This document shows positions 1 to 14,400 of a stretch of DNA of 64,000 bases, piece by piece. A program made the position numbers and the translations under genes. This stretch comes from Phalacrocorax aristotelis (Eukaryota; Chordata; Aves; Suliformes; Phalacrocoracidae). Each line of letters starts with the position of its first letter. The first letter of the stretch is position 1. The stretch lies in assembly GCF_949628215.1 (NCBI RefSeq), contig NC_134279.1:63967766-64031765 (forward strand), in the 5' to 3' direction. The notes beneath the pieces were generated by a model. The model made no database searches and was not told where the DNA came from. It saw only the letters and a program-made list of their open reading frames with translations.

Positions 1-3000
1 ATTTTTGTCATGGAAGCAAGTAGCTGTGACTCACAAGGCTCCTGGGGCACCATTTACCGGAGTTAAAAGATGCTGTTTTCATTTAGTCGCTATATAACTG
101 CATTTCTGAGTCTCTGATCACTTCATTCTCGCCTAAGCCCCTCTTCCTGCATTTACAGGCCCTAATTTTCCCCTACCTTGCACTTTCAGTAGATTTTTAT
201 ATCTGTGCAAGTGGTGGTAAAACTCAGCTCTTTTGATGTGAGAGAATTTAGCATATACGCTGCATTTACTTGGCACCAGCATAGAAGGCCCTAGCAGGGG
301 CAAGGCAGCGGGGAATCAAGCCAGTTGTTTACATCTTCCTCCAAAGGACTGGTAGGTCAAACATCCTTCTCCTTGTCCACAATACTCTGCCATTAACAGC
401 TGTTAGTCAGTGTTAGCGCATCATATTTTTTTCCCCTCGAGGCTGAGCACATTATCTCTACAACACTCCAGCACCTTGCTGGGAACATACCACAGTTCTG
501 TTTTCAGTGTGTTTTGTTAATGCTAGTGACCTTGGTGGTGTGACCACAACACCTGCTTTACCTGATAAGATCATTAATTTTTTTTCTCTGCAGCCTTTGT
601 GTTGAGCATAAGCAGATCTTCATTTGTACCTGGAAAACATTGCCCGAACATCAGCTTACTGGAGCACTGACCTGTAACTCCTGGTATTTTTTAAGGCGTT
701 AAATAGGCAATTAGAAGAAATCACTTCAATAAAAGTGGAATGAACACAAGCTCCTCGTTAGCTGCAATGGAGCAAGACGGTATTGGAATCAATTGCGCAG
801 CTTTTCAGCTGTCACTCTGCTGCAGCAGCAGCTGTCTGTCAGTCGAGGTGACAGCAGAGAGCTGATCTATACTCTTCTCTGAGCTACAGAGATAAGCTGC
901 ACACGCACAATGAACGTGTTCCTAAAATAAACACATTGGAAAGAGCAGGGTATTTTTTTAATGATAAATCTTCTCGCCTTGCTAACAGTTTCTCCTCCCT
1001 CCTCCTTTGTTAGTTTACCGGCTTGCTGTCACCCCCTGCCTTTTTTCTTACAGCGGCTGCGTGTTCTCCGTCTGCCTTTTACCTTACGGGTTTGTTTTTC
1101 TGCATGCTGCTGCTTTGTGTTTCTGTGGCTGCACCCACCTTCTGCATCCCACCGTTGATCGAGGTGGGGTCCGTCCGTGGAGGAGACGCAGGCGGTGCTG
1201 CCTCTCAGGCCAGCGTGACCGTGGCTGGCACTGCCGTGGCTGCAGCTGGTGGCCATAAAGTGCTGATCAGGATTGATGGGAAAGGTTTAGATGGATGTGA
1301 AATCAGGTGTGGAGTAGAAGAGCTAAGCTAGCCCTAATTCAAACCTTAGCCCCGTCCTTTGTGCAGGCAGGACTCCGGGGGGGTTTATATTTACTTTTGT
1401 GTCTTTATGGATCAGGCATTAATTTATTAAATGATAAGGTGGTTTCAGCTTCCCCCTCCCCATTTGTTTGCTGCAGTTTTGTTGTTCCACCACAGCAGTG
1501 CTGGTATTATTTGCATTTACGGGGCAGTCCTGAAGCTCTTCTCTCTCTTCCTCACCACTATGTTAGAGAAACAGATTTCCTCTGCAGAAATCCTGTGCTA
1601 TGGGACTTGCTGTGTGGCCCCATGCACAAGTATATCCTGGTCGTATCTTCTGTGTGACAGGGCTGTTCAGGCTGCTCAGCTCTCCAGTCAGGCTGGGGTT
1701 GAGGTTGCTCTTGTTTTTCTGCTTTACTCTACAGTAACAGGCATTTCTATTTAGGAGCCTGTGAGTCTTGGGTGACCTCATTTCCTCAATAAAACACAGC
1801 AGTGTAAGAATTGTGTCGTGAAAGTGCAGGGGAATGATGGTGGCTCAGAAAATTGGTTGTCACTGGTCCAGACTAAGAGGGCATATGTCACGAGGGACTT
1901 GCTTCCAGGCCTTCTAAAAAGACCAGTAGAAACTAGCAGCTGGCGTAAAAATGGGAAAAGCTGATCTGGGAGAAACCTTTACACATACAAAAAAAAAAAA
2001 AAGCCCTAAATCTTTTCATGTAAAAATTCCGTTTCAATTTTTGTTTTACAATCTTGGTTGTATAACACTTGTTCATATTTTTTAGTTTTGCCTGGGGTCT
2101 ACAAACCCTGGAAATCATGGATTTCTCCAACATTATGTGAGATGGAGCTAAATAAGTATCCCTGCCATTTTATAAGTAAGAAGGTAAAGACAGAAGGATC
2201 GCCTCTGAATGTAGCTGTGCTGGTTAATGCTGGTCATGCCTTTTGGTTCCATCTCAGAGAGCCCAAAGTTTGATGCCCAAGACAGGTAGCTCAGGACATG
2301 TGCTGTCCCTGTCCTTGCGTGTCTCTCTTTAAGGTGCAGGCCCTTCAACTCTTCCATTTTTAACTGTTTTCTACTTAAACAAGGACAAATACATTTTCAC
2401 CTGAATAAGGTTTGCTATAGGATTCACAAGACCAAATACCACATTATGGCATATACGGTGGTAAAATCAGCAGCTCCCATTTTCCAGGCTGGTGGCTTTG
2501 ACTAGCTGACTCCTTTGATAATTTCAAAGGGCTTAAGATAAAAGGAGCTTAGAAAATGCAAAGACCTCTGATTTCCTTCCAGAGGTACAGTGGAGGAGCA
2601 GGGAAGTGACACTGAGCCATCACCGTTTCTGTAGCTCTCAGTTCACTGAATATGCACTGCCAGAAAACGCTAGTTTTCAGGCCTGTCAACAGATATTTTT
2701 CTTAAGTATTTGAAGTACCTCAGCAATGATAGTTACATAGCCCCTTGCACACTGCCAATCCTACCTTTGAAGTCTGTGGTTTTAGGAAAGTTTAATACAG
2801 CTTGCTTAAAGTTAAGCCAATAACTTATCCACGTGCAATTGAAGTCTGGTCATATTATAAAACTTTTTTTTCCCCCCGAGCTGTTACTTGTAGCTTTCCA
2901 GAAAACAATGTGTCTAAAATAAGATTTTTGACAGCAAAAATTTCAGCACTATCAGTTAGTTGGAAACATTAATTTTCTTTCTGGTTCTATCTCAGAGCAG

Positions 3001-4026
3001 ATCTTTTTCTTTGAATTTTAACAGACAGAGAGTGCAGAACGGCAGCAGCATACACTGCATCTATACAGAGAGATTTGGTTTGTTTTCCAATGAGGTTATA
3101 ATTTCTGTCCAAACTTAGGGCATTGCTGAGCTCTGGTTTCAATTTTACTGCAAAGTCTCAACAATAAAATAAATAGAAGGCACACAAAAATACCTAAAAT
3201 TAAAGGCAAAAAAATAACAAAACCAGTCATTTCTGAGATACATTTTTAAAAAAATCCTAATAGTTTAATTTAAACTATTTGTTTAGTAAAAAAAGTGGCA
3301 TAAATCCTGACCACCTAAGCCACACTTAATCCATACCTACACAAAATTTCCCTTAAGATTTCACATTTTACATGAATGCTTTCAGTACACAAATACCTTT
3401 CCAGATCTTTGTGCAATCCTGATGTTTTTAATAGTTAATGAAAATAACGACTGCATTCAGAAATGTCAAACATTAAAGAAGCAATATCCACATGCCGTAG
3501 ACAAAGGCATGAACCGTGCACTCTGCGTTTCAGGCCAGCTTGTGTTTGTAGGAGGGCTGGGACATCAGTAGGTTATTGATCGCTGCCACGCGGCTGGGCC
3601 AAGCACGAGCAGGTCCCAGCAGAATTGTTCGCTCTTGCCTGTGCCCTTTATTTAACTGATTGTTAAATGCAAGAAAGATAACTGAGGCGTGAGATAAAAC
3701 AATGCCGTTTGGGAACGCCTTTGAACAAATCCAATTAGATGTTAATAGAGCTTGCAGGAGCGCGGCCTGATCCTGCCGGCTGTTGACAACCAGCAAATGA
3801 ACTTCAGGGAAAGCTGAGGCTCTCGCTGGTACTTGGCATCAGCCTGGGCAACAACTGCAGCTTCTCCTGATGGACCTTAATCAAGTCTCTCCACACAAGC
3901 TTTTCCCACTAACCTGTCTGAACTGCAGACCAGTCTGATTCCTCTGAGTGGAGGTTTTTAGCTAACAGGCTAGCAATAAAAGGAAAAATTAAAAACCACC
4001 ACCAAAGAACCCAACGAACAACAATT
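1..4026. other. Intergenic DNA, no gene recognised
   Basis: The longest open frames (up to 116 codons, 961-1754) show no familiar domain. I see two CAGCTG E-boxes at 806-811 and 829-834 and an A14 run at 1989-2002. A repeat-free block at about 3530-3800 looks like a conserved non-coding element candidate. The end of a neighbouring gene (SEPSECS would be expected upstream of LGI2 by mammalian synteny) is not recognisable. Confidence 0.6.
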
Positions 4027-4050
4027 CCCCCCCCCCCCCAAAAAAAAAAA
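4027..4050. repeat. C13A11 homopolymer junction
   Basis: Thirteen C followed directly by eleven A. Simple low-complexity sequence, possibly an assembly-sensitive spot. Confidence 0.9.
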
Positions 4051-7000
4051 GGCAAACCAAATAAAAGAAGATGGGCACAGGGAATAAACAAATTAATGCA
4101 TTTAAATTCTAGGCTTACTAGGGCAGCAACTGTATTGCCCCATGTCTGAGTCACATGTGCCACAGAAACTCCTTCATTGTTGGTAACCATTCAGTAACAA
4201 TTCCTGTAACAATGACAAGCACTAACAAAAAGTCCCCAGAAAAACCCAAGAGGTCCTAGCTTATTTCTAAACAGCTCCTAAGAGCAGTGATGCTATGATG
4301 GATGGTGCCTTACTTAAAATCTCCTTTCCCCAAAAGTACAAGACTGCCAATAATTGTAAGCTTTACTCACAGAGGTCAGCAAATATAATAGGCAAATATG
4401 CAGAGCAAAATACATTTTGATTGATTAGATGGGCTTTGGAGAGAAGGCACCAAGGTCTATATTACAGATATTTATCTTGTAGTCTTTTCCACTCTGCTGC
4501 TTGTTAGTGCTTGTGGAGTTTATTGCATGTATTTTTAAATGCTAATAAGTGTGAGAGACATGGGAAAGGCTTTTCAGTGGATTTTCTCCTATTTTAATTG
4601 AAATGAGGTCAGATATAATGCTGGCCTGATCATATCTTGTTAAGCTCAAACCTATGTATTTTCCAAGTACTTAGGGCATTTTTGAGAATCAACCTAAAGT
4701 ATGTCACAAGAAGTGCAACTAAGAATCCCATCTTTATAAATATTGCAAGTGCCCATTATAAAAACAAACATCATAGTAGTAATGCCTTTTGTCTTTTATC
4801 TGCATAAACGTACTTGGGAGTATGCCAGCATTTTCCCATCTAAAATGGTCACCAATAGGTGGTGCTAACTATTTCCAAATCCAATACAAGGTTCTTCCCA
4901 TTTGTTCCTCAAGCAAGTTCTCCTGCCTGCCTCATCTTCCTGGCAGATCTTCCTCAATGCCTATTCGTGATAAATATGCAATTCCCAACAGATTAATCTC
5001 ATCTTTTCATATTTGTTCTTTGCTGCTTTGACCTTTAGTTGCTCTTGCATGCAGGTCTTTGGGTTTTCCCTATGCTCGTTTGTTGCAGCCAACTGTCAAG
5101 CAGGAACTTCTGGGAATGTGATTCCAGCGCCCAGAGCTTTGGCTGCACTCCCAAAGAGCTTACCTTTGTCTTTGTTTAAAGTTCTTTGAACTTGGCTGTA
5201 TTTTTCCATTCTTTCTGGAAATGGTTCTTAACATGGCTCCAAAATAAATAAATCATTTTCATTCAAACTCATCTTAAATACAACTTTTTTTTTAAATTCT
5301 GTATTTGAAAGCAAAAGGGAAAATGTGGAGAAAGAAAAAGGTCATATAAATATAAAAGAGTCAGTCAAATGGTGTAGAATAACTCTGGTGACTTCAGTCT
5401 TTTGTCTTAGGCAAGGATATTCTTTAAGCTCATTAATTCAGAACTCAAACTGATAGGTATTTTCTTTTTTTCAGTGACTGTCTGGTTCAGAGCAATATCC
5501 CATTACTCCAGCTAGCAGAAACTAGTGCTAATTCTTCCAGTGCAGATCATGACATTAGATTTGCATCAATGGGGAGAACCAGGCTCATCACAGTTCAGCT
5601 GTCAGCCTTGCAGATTACGTTGTCCTGAGTCTTGTGCAGGAGCTGAGAAGTGCCAGTGACTTCTGGACTAGAGAGGGACTGCATGAGCCAAGTCTTCACA
5701 CCAGACATCAGCATACCTCCTTTTGTAGCTGTGATACTTGCATTTATAAGGGCTTTGCTAAGCCTCTTTTTTCTGGTGCTGTCTATATAAAGCAATAGAC
5801 TCAACACTGAGGATATGCACTTCTGGGTTGCGTCTGTGAGCCTGGGTCTGGAGTGGGGCATAACCTGTAAGAGAAGGAAAGCTGCCATCTCCAGTGCCTC
5901 TGAGGTACAGTATGGCCAGTCCATGCCCCTCAGCTCCCTCTTGATTCCTGCTAGAGGGTGCATCTAGGCCAGAACACTTTCGGTAAGACTGCCTCCCTGG
6001 AGGTTTATTTTCTAACTGTTAGAAACAAAAAATGACATGGGTACCTCGAAGTGCGATGCTGCGCTCCCTAACCCCTTTGAATGACACCTGCTGCCCCCAG
6101 TGTGTTTATAAAGAAGTTGCCAGAAATCTTTTTAGCCTAAAAACATATTAACTCTGAGACCTATGATATGCCCAAAGGACCAGAGTGCCTCACTCAGAGG
6201 TGTGGGCAACCATGGGAACTCCCCGGCTGGGCCTCAGCTGGGGCACCTACACCACTCACTTGAAGAGCAGCGGCATCCTTGGAGCACTGACCCCTCCTTC
6301 CTGAGTCATCAGGCCACTGATCACCAACCTGTTTGTTCCTCCTGCTCAGTTTTATTAATGTTGAGGGAATTCCTCCCCCCCATCGGCACACCTGGAAAGA
6401 TGAAGTACATCCCTCCTCTTCCTCCAGAGAAGACTCTAAGCCTCAGGCTAAGACTCTTCCCTTGAGGCTTAGAGAATCACCTGGGGCAAAACTGAGAAAT
6501 AGATTTGTAATTTCCTTGAGGAATGGTGATTAGAACGCTGTTCAGGGAAGGTGGCACTTATAATATTTTAAAAGTAGTGGCTGGAACTGCATTTCATGAA
6601 GACCTTGATCCCATGGTATGTTAAGCTGCTCTGAGAAAACTAGTGGCTCAAGGCTTTCATGGGGACAGAGGCAATCTCCTTCTGCATCTCCTTTGAACTT
6701 AAGTATGCCTGATCAGGAGCCTTAAATCTTGGGCAGTTTTGGGCATGGACACCTTTTGGACTTAGGACCCACCAGAGTGAGGCAACAACCAAGCCATTCG
6801 AGAGGTGGCCACCTCACTACTAAAAACCACTTTCTGTAGGTGATGCCCAAATTCCCAGGCTGGGCAGCCTGCTTGACTTCAGACATAATCATTCTTCTCT
6901 GAAAGCTCAAGGCACAACAAGGTGTGCCTCAATTATTTAACCTAGCACCTCTACATCAGGTTTTCTTTTTTTTCCCCTCCAGCCTACCCTGAGTTAGCTG

Positions 7001-10000
7001 TTGCTACTGGTCTATCCTCCTGCCTTTTGGGAGGGAAGAGGCTTGTGCCCTTCCTCATGTGGCCTTCAAGGTTCATCTGATACTTTACTGAGGTTCCCAT
7101 GTTCTGCACCTAGACCTTGTACAGAGAGATATTAGCTTACTTTCCCAGCCTGTCTTTTTTTCTTTAACTGAAAGGTGCAACTCCTGAACTGCAGCTTCTA
7201 ATGTGTGTGCATTACTCTAGATGAGGTCTTGCTGACCCTGTAAGAGACTTCAAAATAAAAGAACTTTTTTTTTTTCATGGGTGTGATTTTTAAGTATTGA
7301 AATGTAGACAAGGATCCTAGCAAGGGAAATCTGAAATCTGATATGAGGAAAAGAGATGCTGTTTGGGTACACAAATTGGAAGCACTGATGTCCTTGCTAC
7401 AGCTCTAGAGAAACCAGATCAGGTTAACCATGTGATCCAAAACATAATGGAGTGTCCGCGTTAATTTTAAAGACCTCAGTAAATCGGTAAGTGTCTTGAA
7501 GGATGAAACAGACATCCTAAGCTTGAATATTCGTCTTTGTCTCCAATAGGTTTTATACTAATCTAGCTGTGTTATAGGAGTTGGTGAAGCAACTGTCTTT
7601 CACTTAATATCAGCACCAGACACAGGACAAGACATACATAAATTCACTGAAGAAACAGAATCATCTGGGAAGAGGAACTTTTCTGATGCTTGACTGTAGA
7701 TGCAAGGCAAGAGAAAAACGCAGAACTGAGCAGAAAGTCAGACCTACCCTAAATAAGCGTGACCCTAAGAAAAAGCCCAGAGGGGCAGGTTTGGAAATAT
7801 GCTGTCTGGAAGAGACTTGGTAGAGGCACAGGAACTGTCTTTGTTTACTTAATCCCTCCAATGCCCGAAGGAACAGGGCTCAGAAATTCTATTAAAAACA
7901 GCATTACATCAATTTCTCCTAAGCAGAGTAATTTGCAAGGCCTCCACATTTTTGGCCAGAAAGAGACTTGGATTTGCTGTTTTGCAGCTGCTTTAGGATC
8001 AGGTTTTTAAACATTTTATAACTGCATCCTTTTCCCCCCAGTTTATTCCATTTTATCAGGCTTGTGTAGGGCTGCTAGATATTGTCACTCCTCTGCCAGG
8101 TTTGAAGATTTGCATGTTGCCATCCTGTTGAGCAAGAAACCTGTGCTGCAGGAATAAATTTTTTTAAAAATTTCTTTGCTTTACCTGCACAAAACAGATT
8201 CAAGAAAATACCTTGTCGAACTACACGCAACGAACACCACCACGTGCCCCCTGCTGCACAGCCTCCAGCCTCCAGTGGTGACCAAGCCTGCCTTTTGCTG
8301 TTTGTAAATCAGTGGCTTGTATTGACCACTACATGTTTAGTCACTTATTCACCTTCATACAGATTGAAAAGAATGAAGGTTAAAATAGAAATGTGCAAAA
8401 GATTACGTAGCACCATTAAATTTAATGTCTTTTCTACTAATAGATAAAACAATTTCTGTCTAAAATATTTTTGACTCAGTTGTAGACTATGGGAGCTAAA
8501 AAAGTCGTTTTTATGTTTCTCTGCTCTTTCCCACTTCAGATGCTTTCTTATATTCACTGTTTTATTTCTTTGCTTTGTATTAGATGGTTCCAACATTTTG
8601 TCGTCTTGTTCCTGTTTCTCAATGTTCCTAATAAAACCTCCAGCAATAAAAGAGCAATAAAAGATAAATTCACACTCACTTCTGGTGGGGTTTTATCATA
8701 TATTTTTCATCCATTCCCAAATCCCCACCCCCAAAATGCACAAATAGGAAGTGATGATTTAAGTTTAGGGATCATAGCAGAGGGCACAGGTGATGATATC
8801 TCCCAACCTTTACTCACATGATTAGTCAAATGGGAATAATACTTGGAATTAGCTGCATAGGTCCTTATTTTGTAAGCTTCCTGCAAAAATTGTTATATAT
8901 TCTATGACTTTACCATGGAATGACTAAACAACTGTATTTTTGCTCCAGTCATAAGTGTTATCGCATAGGCTTAACACCACTCATAAAACTATATGAGCCA
9001 CACATGCAAGGAGGGCTGAGTACACATAACAAAATCAGAATTTTAAAATGTCACTGTTAGACTTAAGACTCTACCACCTACAATCTGAAAATAGCCCTCT
9101 ATTCCTACCCATCATTTAAAGACAGAGGGCAGGCTGCTCTGCCAGCTGGGTGACAGAGGCAGCAGCACAGGCGCTGTGCTCGGTGGCCCGGGCGCACACG
9201 GAAGGAAGATGTGGTGAGCTGCTTTTCTGATCAGCAAGCCTCTGTCTTGCACTTAACAGACTTGAGCTAATCAAGCCAGAGGTCCCAAGGAGTTAAATGC
9301 AGATATAATTCTTTCTTTCATAGCAGGCTGGGGATATCTGGGCAGGGTTCAGCCACGATGCTAAAATCCCATTCAAGCAGAAATGTCACGTTATTTACTT
9401 ACTAAAACAATGCTCTTATTACAAAGACATGTTAGGAGTGAAAATATGACAGTGTCTATTTTAGGTTGTCATTGATCTTTAATTTGCTGTGACCTGAAGG
9501 TTTTCTATGTAGTCAGTGCTTTTTGGCCAAAATATATGACTGCAGGGAAATGAGTAAATGAGTGCCAGAGATGTTCTTTTTTTGCTATGAAAAGACTGAA
9601 ATTGCTTTGTGTAAATGTGTGGAAAATGCTGATATTTTGTTTCTATAAATACTTCGCCTCCTGCGTGCTGTATTTCATTTGTGCTGTTTCCTAGGAGTAT
9701 TTGGCTTCTTATCACTTCCACGCAGGGTGCTGAATACAAATGAGCTACGGTTTACCCAGCAACCAAGCTGTGGAGCATTTGTGACTGTTGTGCATTTCCT
9801 GAGCAAGAGTAACTACTGAATGAAGCAGATTACCCTGTAGCCTTGCAAAACACTGAGGATTATAAAACATGCATTTAGTGGATAAATACACAGAGGAAAA
9901 TGCACAGACGCTCTCTGTTTCTATATATACGACGTGCATGTATATGAATATATCTGGGTGATGTAAAAAAAAACTTGAAATAATCCACTGGTTTTAATAA

Positions 10001-10112
10001 GAATTTAAATACAGGGAAGGCAAAAAAATTCAAAGTTGCATTTCTTATTCTCTGTGACACCACCTACAACGAGGCTCCTTGTTTATGGAGTCTACAAACA
10101 AGGCTCCATTAC
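4051..10112. other. Intergenic DNA, no gene recognised
   Basis: AT-rich sequence without a recognisable exon. A GC-rich patch lies at about 9119-9215. A stem-loop lies at 6434-6474. Octamer-like ATTTGCAT strings occur near 5560 and 8107. Open frames of 60-122 codons (for example 5595-5963 minus) have no recognisable domain. Confidence 0.6.
6434..6474. repeat. Stem-loop with 12-bp perfect stem
   Basis: CTCTAAGCCTCA (6434-6445) pairs perfectly with TGAGGCTTAGAG (6463-6474). A further G-T and G-C pair leaves a 13-nt loop. The function is unknown. Confidence 0.85.
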
Positions 10113-11400
10113 CATAGACTCACGTGATCACAGGATGATTCAGGTTGGAAGAAACCTCAGGAGGTCGCTAGTCCAAACTCTGCTCAGAGCAGAGCCAGCT
10201 CTGAGGTCAGACCAGGTTTCCCAAGGCTTGATACAGTTGTTCCTTGAAAACTCCCAAGGACGGAGACTGCACATCCTCTCAGGGCAGCTGTCCTGCTGTC
10301 TGATTGTTCTCCTGAGGAAAACCCTTTTCCATATATACAGTTTGAGCCTCTCTTGTTTCCTCGTCTGTTGTCTCTCATTCACCTACCATGCACCTCTGTG
10401 AGTGAAGACCCTGGCCCTGCCTCCCCAATGACCTCCCATCAATGCTGGGGGGCTGCTGACAGGTTTCTCCAAAGCCATCTCTTCCCCAGGCTGGACAAGC
10501 CCAGTTTTCTCAGCCTGCCCTCACAGGGAAGTGCTCCAGACCCTGGCCAGCCTGGTGGTCCTCTGCTGAACTCACCCCAGCTGATCATCCTCTTTCTTTT
10601 ATTTGAGGGGGTGCAAAACTGGACACAGGACTGCAGGTGTGGTCTCACTCCTGCTGAGTAAAGGGGTTTAGTTACTCCCTTGGACCTCCTGGCCAAGATC
10701 CTGTTAGTACAGCTCTGGTTGCACTTGGCTGCTGTTGATGTTGCTGTTGGGGCACACAGCTGGCTCCAGCCCAGCTCGGCCCCAGTTGTGTCATTGCAGG
10801 GGACTCTTCCTTCCCAAGTGCAGGATGTGGCATTTGTCCCTGTTGGATTTCAGGAGATGCCTGCTGGCCCATTCCTCCATCCTGACCAGGTCCGTCTGGA
10901 TGGCAGATCTGCCCTACAGTGTATTGACTGGTACCCCTGGTTTGGTGTCATCCATGAACTTGATGAGTGCACTCATGGTGTCATTGATACAGATGTTAAA
11001 CTGGACAGGTCCCAGGGACCAAAGCAAGGCTGTCTGGCTTGTGCTCCCCAGGTTGTGCTTTTGGCCTTTTCCAGAGACAGGTGCAAGATTTGCCTTCCCC
11101 CAGTTTCTGGGGACCTCACCTGCTCTCCAAGGCCCTTCAGAGGTGACACTGGCCTTACAAGGGCAGCAGCCAGCACAGTGAGCTGCCTTGGATGCAGCCC
11201 GTCAGGTCCCATGCACACCTATAGGCTGAGCCCTCCTCGAGGTCTCTGGCTTGATCCTCACCCACTGCTGGTCATCTCCTCCCCAGCCCTGCCCCTTGGC
11301 ACTGAGGCCTGGCTTGATGGCAGCAGCTGGGAAGTGCCAGGGCTGGTCTGGACACAGTTTGTTGGAGCAAAGGGAGGAGCAGCCAGGTTGAGGTAACCCC
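10113..11400 (-). mobile_element. CR1 LINE, 3' part, degenerate
   Basis: The 3' end lies at about 10113-10175, read on the + strand as a decayed TCATAGAATCATAGAATGGTTTGG-type start (CACAGGATGATTCAGG, TTGGAAGAAACCTCAGGAGG). Going upstream on the minus strand are the typical CR1 blocks for VRPHLQSCVQFCTPSNK and the catalytic-type FMDDTKPG motif of reverse transcriptase at about 10940-10980. The conserved block near 11100-11215 (ending GTCAGGTCCCATGCACAC) shows that the element reaches beyond the RT palm. Many stops and frame changes are present, so it is dead. The far (5') border near 11400 is approximate. Confidence 0.85.
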
Positions 11401-14400
11401 TAGCACGTTCCTGCAGTGGGGTGAACAGAGAGGGCAGGCTCCCTTTGCCTGGCAAGGGAACAGGCTAGGAGAGCCGAGAGGAAGAATTCAAATTTTGTCA
11501 AGAACATTTTTGGTGAAAAGCCTGGACAGCTTTTTAAAAACTTTTTGAACAATGGCAGGAAGCTTTTCTGAGTTGGGTAATTAGCCATGGGCAGAGCAGG
11601 GGTGGGAAAAGTGCACTTGGAGTTACACACCTGAGGTCATCACCCAAGCCAGTTGTAGCGTTTGCTCACTCAAAGCCTGAGCGGGGACTTTGCGTTGCCT
11701 TCAGAAGGGAACAGTGGTGTAAGCACAGAGCTCCACAGCCCTTCCCATGCATGTGCCACTTCCTTAATTGCTAAAATACACATGTGGATATGCCTGATCT
11801 TATTACATGGGAATGTTCATACTGTCTCAAAATAATTTAAATTGATGCTCAGCTGCTTGACATAGGTAATATAGATGGACTTGGAAATTTTATCCTTTGC
11901 TTAAATTAAACTTCATTCTGTGATACAGTTTGCCAAATTAGACACAATAATGTTATGGTTATTGTAAGCGAGTGGTCTCCATATCATGATTTCCACCTAC
12001 TTCATACTTGCAGTTTTAAACCTGCTTTCTTTGCTATCTATTGTACATTGGGATAAGCTTTTCAGTGCACTGGATTAGGTTGTATGTCGTAGTAAAATAT
12101 AAATATATTTTATAGATATAAAACATTTTTTAACATAACGTAACATCATTAAACACAGAACATAATTAGTGAAAATACTATTTACAACCTGTAGCACAGT
12201 GGTTACCACACATGATTTTCATGGGACTGAGACAAAAGAAAATGAAGGGAGGGACTCTCGCATGGAAGTGAGTATAAACAGCCTTGGAGGAGCCTCCTTC
12301 CATCCTGACACTCTCCATGTGGGCAAGACAAGTGGGAGAGCATCCAGTGATGAGCAATCCACCTTCAGGTAGTTGCTTTATGATGAAAGAGCTGGCAAAG
12401 GGGCAGAAGCATCTACAACTATTTCAGTGTATAAATACTATGGTGGAAACAGAGTAGGACAGACTTACAAGGGCAAGAAAGGAGCAGGCAGGGCTTGACA
12501 AGGCCCATTCCCCTTCAGTCAGCACTGCCCCTTTCATGCTTCCAGCAGCATTTAGCATGTCCAGGCTGCAAAACGGATTAAAGCCACGTAGAAATTAGGA
12601 GGAAGATGAGAAAAATCTAGCAAAGATGGCACCAAATGCTATGCTGCCAATACACCCAAGCTGTTCTGCATCTCTTTGTGTAACCGTGGGCTGTTCTGCC
12701 TCTCCTCCTTTGCTGAAAAAATGGGGTTTGACTTTCCTGAGATTCAGAAAATATCATAGCACTTTCTAGCATAAATAAAGCTGTGTCAGATTAAGTCTGA
12801 CTACTTCGAATAAACCTGGTGTTTACAACCTACAAGTTGAGCAATGTCTCTTGTGTGACAGACACAATCTTTAGCTTCATTTCAAATCCACAGAAGCCAG
12901 TGTGGGGTCATTTTCAGGGAAACTGGGACTCCAGAGAACTGGTCCTCTTCTAAAACCCAGTGATTGTTTTTTCTCTAAGGGTGCTGTACCCAGCAATCCT
13001 GGTTTGAATGGCAAGGTCTGAAGTAGTTCAGTGCACATGGAATCAATAATCAGAACTGGGGTGAAATGGTCAGAGAACTACAGTTGATCAAATGGCATTA
13101 AAATGTATTAGCTGATTGTACAATTTGTCAGTAAACAGGTATATACAAGGGAAAATCTAGCCGCTTTCATCTTAATAGTCCCCTGACATGATTCCCACAA
13201 AGCCTGCTTTCCTGTCTCTTTTTGTGGGTTATCTGAAATTATGGGTTATCTAAGGATTTATTTGCAAGTGCCTATGCGTTTGAGGGATTGCAGGTTATCT
13301 GAGCTTTGGCCATACATGGAAAAAATAAAATAATTCTGTTTCATTGTTCTGTTTCATTGATTTCAAAGGACGTAATCCACCCACAAGTGGACAACTTTTT
13401 CTGTAGCCAGTGCTATAGATATTCTGATCTTAAGAATATAAAGGATGATTTTTACTTTCATTTACAAGTCTAATTTAGAAATATTTTTTTTCCAAGTTTA
13501 AGGTGGAAAGAGAAAAATTCCTTCTTGGTTTCTGGGGGGTTAGGTGGTCAACTACCATACTAAATTTCATATAGCGAAATAGTGAAATGCAGTGATCCTG
13601 CAAATATGAATATCTCTTTTTCTTGCATAATTGTCATCCTCCTCTTTGGGGTTTTTATTTTGCCTAGTGTCCTAAATAAATTAGACTTCTCTTACTCCGC
13701 TATCTGTTTGCATTTGGGTTTGTTTGCCAGAACCCTTTGATAACTTTGAGCTCATTTGGGTTGAACCAGTTTGGGGAGGATGACGGAGGATGCAGAGATC
13801 ACAAATTCCCACTGACAGCCAGTGGGAAGAAGAGATGATGGGCAGGCATGCAGCACTCCACCGCTCCCCGTTCTGCTCACCCATCACAGTACCCAGCGCT
13901 CGGCAGCAGCCAGGTTCGGCACACCCAGAGCACTGCCCCAGCTGGAGGTACGTCCAATTTCTTGCCCACCTGGCAGGCACAGCGACAGGACATGGGGCTG
14001 CTAGGAAGGAGGGCGACAATTGCATGAGGTACCAGGGAGGTGCAGATGCCAGGTGGGTGAGGATGCTGCAGGGAGGGGAGGCTCGGGGCGGCGTGGGTAC
14101 ACAGTCTTAGGTCAGACTCCATGCATTTTGCTCTTCAAGGAGTAACTTGCAGCTCCTTGAGTGTCTTAGGCATTCACAAGTGAAGAAAGAGAAAGGCATG
14201 TGCATTTTTATGTCCACTACATTTTTATTCCATACATGGTGCTAATATACCACTAATACCTTTTCTCAAGAAGACTTACTGCAGGGTAGGACCATAGGTG
14301 AAGCTACATGTGGAAGCTTCTGGGGCTCCCCAACTTGCTCTGCCTGTTCCTCTTTCCATAGCGAGTCCCTTCCAGATCTGGAGGTTTGGAGCCACCGTGA

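Noticed and set aside
10680..11396. 238-codon + strand open frame
   Set aside because: It lies antisense within the minus-strand CR1 element and has no recognisable domain.
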